From assembly GCA_965261695.1 (NCBI GenBank), contig OZ253474.1, forward strand, positions 3,100,001 through 3,164,000: a DNA stretch of 64,000 nucleotides, given 5' to 3'. The notes beneath the pieces are model-generated. The model did no database searches and was not told where the DNA came from. It worked only from the letters and a program-made list of their open reading frames with translations. Position 1 is the first letter of the stretch; each line of letters starts with the position of its first letter. This DNA is from Bin5 sp965261695 (GTDB lineage: Bacteria > Chloroflexota > Anaerolineae > Caldilineales > Caldilineaceae). A program made the translations under genes and the position numbers. Below, piece after piece: positions 59,533-64,000 of the stretch.

Positions 59533-60921
59533 GTGTCGATCAGACCGGCGCCAGAACGCATCTCCGTAAAGCCGCTTACATACGAAGAGGCCATTGGCAT
59601 TCTCTTTCACGATGCCAGATTCGATGGACGCGCGCCCCGGTCAAACGATCCTGAAGGCCGTCTGGAACGCATGCGGGCGGTGCTGGCGGAGTTGGGTAAC
59701 CCACAGGAGCGCTTTGGCACGGTCCACGTGACCGGCACGAAAGGCAAGGGCAGCACCAGTGCCTACACGGAGTCGGTTCTCCGGCATCTGGGTCACCGCA
59801 CCGGTCTGTTCACCAGCCCCCATCTGCACACCTTCCGCGAACGCATCCGCGTCAACGGCCAGTTGATCAGCCAGGAAGAGTGCGCCGAACTAATCGAACG
59901 CGCGCTGCCCCACCTGGAAGCGATCCCTGATCTGACCGTATTTGGCCGTATCACAGTCCTCGCCTTCCTCTGTTTTGCCCGCGCCGGGGTCGATTGGGCG
60001 GTCGTGGAAGTGGGTGTGGGCGGCCGCCTGGACAGTACCAATGTCCTGCAGCCGGCGGTGTGCGGCATCACCCATATCAGCAAGGATCACATGCACATTC
60101 TCGGTGACAGTTTGGAGGAGATCGCTGCGGAGAAGGCCGGCATCATCAAGAGCGGTATACCTGTATTCAGCGCGCCCCAGAAACAGACAGCAAAGGAAGT
60201 ATTGCGGCGGGTGGCCGCGGAGAAGGAGGCGCCTCTGGCAGAAGTGCCGCTCTATCAGCGGGCAACTCTGCCTCTGGTTGGAGAACACCAGCAAGTCAAT
60301 GCCGGGATCGCTTTCGGAATGGTGCAGGAACTGCACCGACGCGGCCTGACCCACTGGGATGACCAAGGCGTCGATCGCGGCCTGGCCCAAACCAGGTGGC
60401 CCTGTCGCATTGAATGGCTGCCCCAGCCCGAAACCGGCGAAATGCCACTGGTGGTAGATTGTGCGCACAACGAAGATAGCCTGGAGATATTGTTTTCGAC
60501 GCTGGCCGTAACCCATCCGCGGCGACCGTTCACCTTTGTGTTCGGGGTCAACCGCGACAAGGATATCGCGCTGATGTTGACGCGGGCCACTGCCGCGACG
60601 CCGCGTATTGTACTGGTGCAGAGCAGACATCCCAAGGCGATGCCGGTGCCGGATCTGCGCGCGGCGATTGACGCATTGCCGCGCGACGCGCAGCCGATGG
60701 TGATCCCCGTGCGGTCTATGAGAGAAGCCCTCGAAGCTGCGACGCGCACCACCCCGCCGGGCGGCTATCTGGTCGGCACAGGTTCGGTATTTGTCGCAGC
60801 CGAGTTGCGGGAAGCATGGAACGAACTGCATCCCGGTCTCTTTCCGCCGGATGACTGGATTCACGAAGCCAATACGGATCCGCTGCTCGCGCCGCTGCCG
60901 CCCGCGTACGGCACTATCTGA
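59533..60921 (+). CDS. folC: folylpolyglutamate synthase / dihydrofolate synthase
   Basis: A 462-residue Mur-ligase-type enzyme adding glutamate to folates. The ATP loop is VTGTKGKGST (residues 66-75), followed by SPHLHTFRERIRVNG with the folate-binding region, VEVGVGGRLDSTNV near residue 157 and the Mur-ligase HNEDSLEIL near residue 317. The start is GTG 59533, since AAGGAG ends 5 nt before it, rather than the GTG at 59527 inside that site. The C-terminus has ~25 extra residues (PPDDWIHEANTDPLLAPLPP). A lipoprotein gene starts 3 bp later. Confidence 0.94.
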   Translation: MSIRPAPERISVKPLTYEEAIGILFHDARFDGRAPRSNDPEGRLERMRAVLAELGNPQERFGTVHVTGTKGKGSTSAYTESVLRHLGHRTGLFTSPHLHTFRERIRVNGQLISQEECAELIERALPHLEAIPDLTVFGRITVLAFLCFARAGVDWAVVEVGVGGRLDSTNVLQPAVCGITHISKDHMHILGDSLEEIAAEKAGIIKSGIPVFSAPQKQTAKEVLRRVAAEKEAPLAEVPLYQRATLPLVGEHQQVNAGIAFGMVQELHRRGLTHWDDQGVDRGLAQTRWPCRIEWLPQPETGEMPLVVDCAHNEDSLEILFSTLAVTHPRRPFTFVFGVNRDKDIALMLTRATAATPRIVLVQSRHPKAMPVPDLRAAIDALPRDAQPMVIPVRSMREALEAATRTTPPGGYLVGTGSVFVAAELREAWNELHPGLFPPDDWIHEANTDPLLAPLPPAYGTI

Positions 60922-60924
60922 CCG

Positions 60925-62208
60925 ATGAGTCCTGAAAACGTACCACGCTCCGCCAAGCCGCTCTCAGCGGGCGGCGGCCAGGTTCACAGTTGGACGACGA
61001 CAGCGCGGGCGCGCGCGCTTTGCCTGCTCTGTGTGATGATCCTGCTCAGCGCCTGCGCGCCGCCCGAGCCAAGCCTGGAGTTGAACATCGACCTGGGAAA
61101 GATTCTGCCGGAAGAGTGGCAGGCCGTCTCCACCTGGGAAATTATCAACATCGACGCGGACGCGGACCAGGAGTTTCTTCTCTTTTACCGCTACGACGCC
61201 AGCGCGACCGCCGATGGTGAGAGCATCAACGGTCCGATCGGCGCCGTGATCTACGATCCGCAGACGCCGATTGGTATGCCGGAGGATTCAGAGGACAGTG
61301 CAAGACCGCCTGCACCCTGGCTTCAGCCTTATTCGCTTTTGCCCAACTACTGGCAAGGCGCCGGATACGGGTTCATCGCGCCGCCGCGCCAGACCGGTCG
61401 TCCCGACTGGATCGTCGTCAAACGCGAAGAAAGCAGCGAGATCGAGAACGAGTACTTTGAGATATTGGCCCAGCAGATGCCGGCATCGTCCAGCGGTCAG
61501 GCGGCGGGGGAATCGCCCAGTGATCTGCCTCCGCACGACGAGTTAATCGTCTACGGCGGCAACAGCCCCATCGGCGGCCCGACCTACATAAGCGTTTTCT
61601 GGTGGAGCACGCTCAGCGAAGGCTACGGCAGCACGCAGATCTCCGCGCCCGGCGGTCTGCACATCGAAGAGTGGGACGGCGCCGCCGACAGGTCTCCGAT
61701 ACGGACTGTGCGCGCCCGCTATCCTCAGTATGACCGCAGCCTGCTGTGCAAAGAGTCCCGCTTTTATCGACGGCTGGTCCCGGACTCTACCAGCCCGGGC
61801 GCGTATCGCGCCGCCATCTATTATGAGGAGGGCGCGCGCAAACTGATATTCTGTTATGGCATTCCGCAGGCCCCCTTCTACCCGGAAGCGGTGGTGCTCG
61901 CCTATCTGCTGCAGCCCAACCGCAACGCGCAGCTTCTGATCGATGCGGTGCGCCAGACTGTTTCCCAAACGTTGGGAGAGTTTGCCTGGGTGGATTCACT
62001 GCAATACATGGCTTCTATCCCCACTTTCGCCGGTCAGGCAGCCACCTCCCGCACGATCACCACGACGGTTTGGGCATCGCTCATCTATCAGACCGGCGGC
62101 GGGTTGGAGAGCCGACTCTTCGCATTTACGCTGGAGCATGTCCCCTCGGACATGAGCAACCGCACCACGGACCAGTGGCTGATTGTCGATGTCCAGCCCG
62201 AGCGCTGA
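60925..62208 (+). CDS. lipoprotein of unknown function
   Basis: A 427-residue predicted lipoprotein with no recognised domain. A ~30-residue basic, polar N-terminus precedes a hydrophobic stretch LCLLCVMILLSAC ending in a lipobox Cys (LLSAC, about residue 44). The mature part is acidic and rich in aromatic residues, with a repeated DADADQEFLLFYRYD-like strand and GPTYISVFWWSTLSEGYGST near residues 218-237. The cysteine pair (LLCKESRFY and LIFCYGIPQ) may bond. It starts 3 bp after folC and is probably co-transcribed, though no functional link is apparent. Confidence 0.65.
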   Translation: MSPENVPRSAKPLSAGGGQVHSWTTTARARALCLLCVMILLSACAPPEPSLELNIDLGKILPEEWQAVSTWEIINIDADADQEFLLFYRYDASATADGESINGPIGAVIYDPQTPIGMPEDSEDSARPPAPWLQPYSLLPNYWQGAGYGFIAPPRQTGRPDWIVVKREESSEIENEYFEILAQQMPASSSGQAAGESPSDLPPHDELIVYGGNSPIGGPTYISVFWWSTLSEGYGSTQISAPGGLHIEEWDGAADRSPIRTVRARYPQYDRSLLCKESRFYRRLVPDSTSPGAYRAAIYYEEGARKLIFCYGIPQAPFYPEAVVLAYLLQPNRNAQLLIDAVRQTVSQTLGEFAWVDSLQYMASIPTFAGQAATSRTITTTVWASLIYQTGGGLESRLFAFTLEHVPSDMSNRTTDQWLIVDVQPER

Positions 62209-62512
62209 ACTCCGCTGACACCCCGGCAGGCACCGGCCAGCATTCACCCGATTCAGTTACACATTCCACGACATTGCCGTATTGCATAATGTGTATGGCG
62301 TAATTCGCATCTGCGCGATAGGTTTTGACAGGATACGGGCGTGGGTCGGTAGCAAATGGCGCACCGTATGCGTAAAGATATAGGCAGATCCGGCGAAATG
62401 GCAGCGCGGGGGCGAGGACGCGCCGGAAAGCGGCCCTCCGCACGACACGCAGATGTAGATGCGAGACGCCTCCGCTGCCAGGAGCAAAGGCCGTTCTGTC
62501 AGGAAATACAAT
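62209..62512. other. 304-bp spacer before the thiolase gene
   Basis: No gene is seen. A perfect TTGACA lies at 62325-62330 but no -10 of reasonable quality follows at 16-19 bp. The middle is AT-richer and contains word fragments (TTCGCATCT, CATAATG) that recall the repeat ends, without forming a complete element. Confidence 0.4.
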
Positions 62513-63676
62513 ATGCGCAATGTATCAATTGTCGGTATCGGGCAGATGCCTGTCGGCGAACATTGGGATTTGTCCGTCCGGCACATCGCCCATCACGCGA
62601 TTGCAGCCGCGCTGAAAGAGGCCGGATCGGAACAGGTAGACGCCCTTTTCGTGGGCAATATGCTCAGTGGCCCCCTACTGAGCCAAGAGCACCTGGCAAC
62701 CCTGATCGCGGACTTCTGTGGGCTGCGGAACATCGAAACGGCCAAGATCGAGTCGGCCTGCGCCAGCGGCGCCTCCGCGTTCCGCATCGGCTATATGGCG
62801 GTTGCCAGCGGCATGCACGATGCCGTTGTTGTGTGCGGTGTGGAAAAGATGACAGACTCGACCGGCGGCAGCACGACAGCCGGCCTTGCCACGGCGGCCG
62901 ATGCTGAATACGAAGCGGCCCACGGCATCACATTTGTGGGGCTGAACGCGTTGATCATGCGACGCTACATGTACGAGTTCAGCGCGCCGCTCGATGCCTT
63001 GGCCGGTTTCAGCATCAATGCCCATCGCAATGGTGCCCACAACGCCAACGCCATGTTCCAGAGGCCGATTTCGCTGGAGACGTATCTGCAAGCGCCGATG
63101 ATTGCGACGCCGATCAACATCATGGATAGCAGCCCTGTCTGCGACGGCGCGGCAGCGGTGGTGATGGTGGCGTCGGAGCGGGCGCCGCAATATGTGACCG
63201 GCCATCATCCCGGCGCGGTCCAGGTACTGGCCGGCGCCAGCGCCAACGATACGATCGCTTTGCATGACCGCAAAGACCCGCTCTTTCTTGAAGCAGCCTA
63301 TGTCAGCAGCCAGAAAGCCTACGTGCAGAGCGGGGTGACGCCCGCGGATATCGACTTTTTTGAACTTCACGATGCCTTCACAATCATGAGCGCGCTCAGC
63401 CTCGAAGCGACCGGCTATGCGCGGCGGGGGGAGGGCTGGCATCTGGCAGCCGACGAGGCTATTGGCCCGGATGGACGCATTCCCGTCAGCACGCTCGGCG
63501 GGCTGAAGAGCCGGGGGCATCCGGTCGGCGCAACAGGCGTGTACCAGATCGTAGAGACGGTTCAGCAGTTGCGAGGCGAGGCCGGGCCGGGTCAGATTCC
63601 GAACGCAACGATTGGAATGGCACAGAACATCGGCGGCAGCGGCGCCACCATTGTCACGCACATACTGGGCGCCTGA
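62513..63676 (+). CDS. thiolase family protein (acetyl-CoA acyltransferase-like)
   Basis: A 387-residue thiolase-fold protein of the SCP-x/lipid-transfer-like group. The nucleophile Cys is in ESACASGASAFRIGY (C83), the second active-site region is FELHDAFTIMSAL near residue 285, and SRGHPVGATGVYQIVE near 341-356 holds the catalytic His. The final GGSGATIVTHIL contains the usual Cys position replaced (NIGGSGAT without a Cys), as in the non-decarboxylating, DUF35-associated thiolases. AGGAAAT precedes ATG 62513. A DUF35 zinc-ribbon gene follows at 63831, the standard partner. Confidence 0.9.
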   Translation: MRNVSIVGIGQMPVGEHWDLSVRHIAHHAIAAALKEAGSEQVDALFVGNMLSGPLLSQEHLATLIADFCGLRNIETAKIESACASGASAFRIGYMAVASGMHDAVVVCGVEKMTDSTGGSTTAGLATAADAEYEAAHGITFVGLNALIMRRYMYEFSAPLDALAGFSINAHRNGAHNANAMFQRPISLETYLQAPMIATPINIMDSSPVCDGAAAVVMVASERAPQYVTGHHPGAVQVLAGASANDTIALHDRKDPLFLEAAYVSSQKAYVQSGVTPADIDFFELHDAFTIMSALSLEATGYARRGEGWHLAADEAIGPDGRIPVSTLGGLKSRGHPVGATGVYQIVETVQQLRGEAGPGQIPNATIGMAQNIGGSGATIVTHILGA

Positions 63677-63830
63677 CCGCAGACGCACCGCCCGCTGACC
63701 GGCGAGCAAACGCCTGTCAAAAGCTATCAGCGCGGCGCATCGCCTTCCGATAGGTAGAAATTGGTAGGTCGACAGGCGTAGGATCGAGGTGCATGAGCGA
63801 ACTTGATCGGATTCAGCCAGCGAGGATGAT

Positions 63831-64000
63831 ATGAGTATTGCCAGCCTTTGGCGTACAAGACAGCAGCGATACAGTCTTCAGGGTGAAATCTGTCCGGACT
63901 GCCATCAGGCCATCTTCCCCCCGCGCGATGTCTGCCCTTATTGCAGCGAAGCGGCCGGCCCGCTCCACATGATGAGCGGTCGCGGCGAGGTATATAGCTT
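63831..64000 (+). CDS. DUF35 zinc-ribbon protein, partial (runs off the window)
   Basis: The first 56 codons of a DUF35 (ChsH2-type) protein, an acyl-CoA-binding partner of SCP-x-like thiolases and hydratases. MSIASLWRTRQQRYSLQGEI begins the N-terminal helices and CPDC at residues 21-24 with CPYC at 35-38 form the rubredoxin-like zinc ribbon. The OB-fold part begins in SGRGEVYS and is cut off by the window end. GAGG lies 7 nt before the ATG. It is the natural neighbour of the thiolase. Confidence 0.85.
   Translation, partial: MSIASLWRTRQQRYSLQGEICPDCHQAIFPPRDVCPYCSEAAGPLHMMSGRGEVYS

Noticed and set aside
62325..62353. Promoter from the perfect TTGACA before the thiolase
   Set aside because: No acceptable -10 box lies 16-19 bp downstream.

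Overview
The window is about 64 kb of GC-rich bacterial chromosome whose centre is a complete run of translation genes. The gene set fits the phylum Chloroflexota (Anaerolineae or Caldilineae relatives). Pointers are zinc-ribbon forms of S4, S14 and L36, a TrpB2-type tryptophan synthase relative, an RDD/SpoIIM/DUF58 membrane cluster, and large cyclic-nucleotide/PH-domain membrane proteins. The placement is inference from gene content; no 16S rRNA is present.

Layout. 0-5.3 kb: an acetamidase/formamidase, a YfhO-type membrane protein and a YtcJ-type amidohydrolase. 5.4-9.3 kb: a DNA methyltransferase, then a 1,375-bp ISAzo13-type insertion sequence. The IS lies between the first 75 codons of a probable restriction-endonuclease gene and the 3' part of a DUF4037 gene. 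9.3-20.3 kb: a GNAT-glyoxalase fusion, a Tat-exported sulfite-oxidase-like Mo enzyme, NAD(P)HX repair (nnr), a KDPG aldolase, plsX, radC, and RDD, SpoIIM and DUF58 genes. 20.3-22.3 kb is gene-poor and holds nested repeat elements. 22.3-30.8 kb: a beta-propeller lipid-anchored or membrane protein, a J-domain/B-box protein, a frameshifted NAD kinase, a metallophosphoesterase, an unusual triple-cNMP/double-PH membrane protein, and uvrC.

31.0-51.3 kb is the translation region: tRNA-Thr(TGT), tRNA-Tyr(GTA), tRNA-Thr(GGT), tuf, then the S10-spc-alpha series from rpsJ through secY, adk, map, rpmJ and rpoA to rplQ, truA, rplM and rpsI. A strong intrinsic terminator closes it. infA is not at its usual place between map and rpmJ, and rpoA carries a repetitive acidic tail. 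51.4-64.0 kb: a MoaB/Mog-like protein, thioredoxin, a trpB2 copy with three lesions, and a reverse-strand glycolytic operon (gap-pgk-X-tpiA-M50-like protease). A second repeat-rich spacer, folC, a lipoprotein, and a thiolase followed by a truncated DUF35 gene complete it.

Three themes run across the window. First, several genes (uvrC, the phosphoesterase, a 90-aa ORF) have promoters whose -10 box ends 6-7 nt before the start codon and no Shine-Dalgarno site, so leaderless transcripts are likely. Second, degenerate inverted-repeat elements of one family recur in the two largest spacers. Third, two housekeeping genes (nadK, trpB2) carry frame disruptions that are either real decay or assembly errors. 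No CRISPR array, rRNA operon, prophage or large gene cluster of clearly new type was seen.
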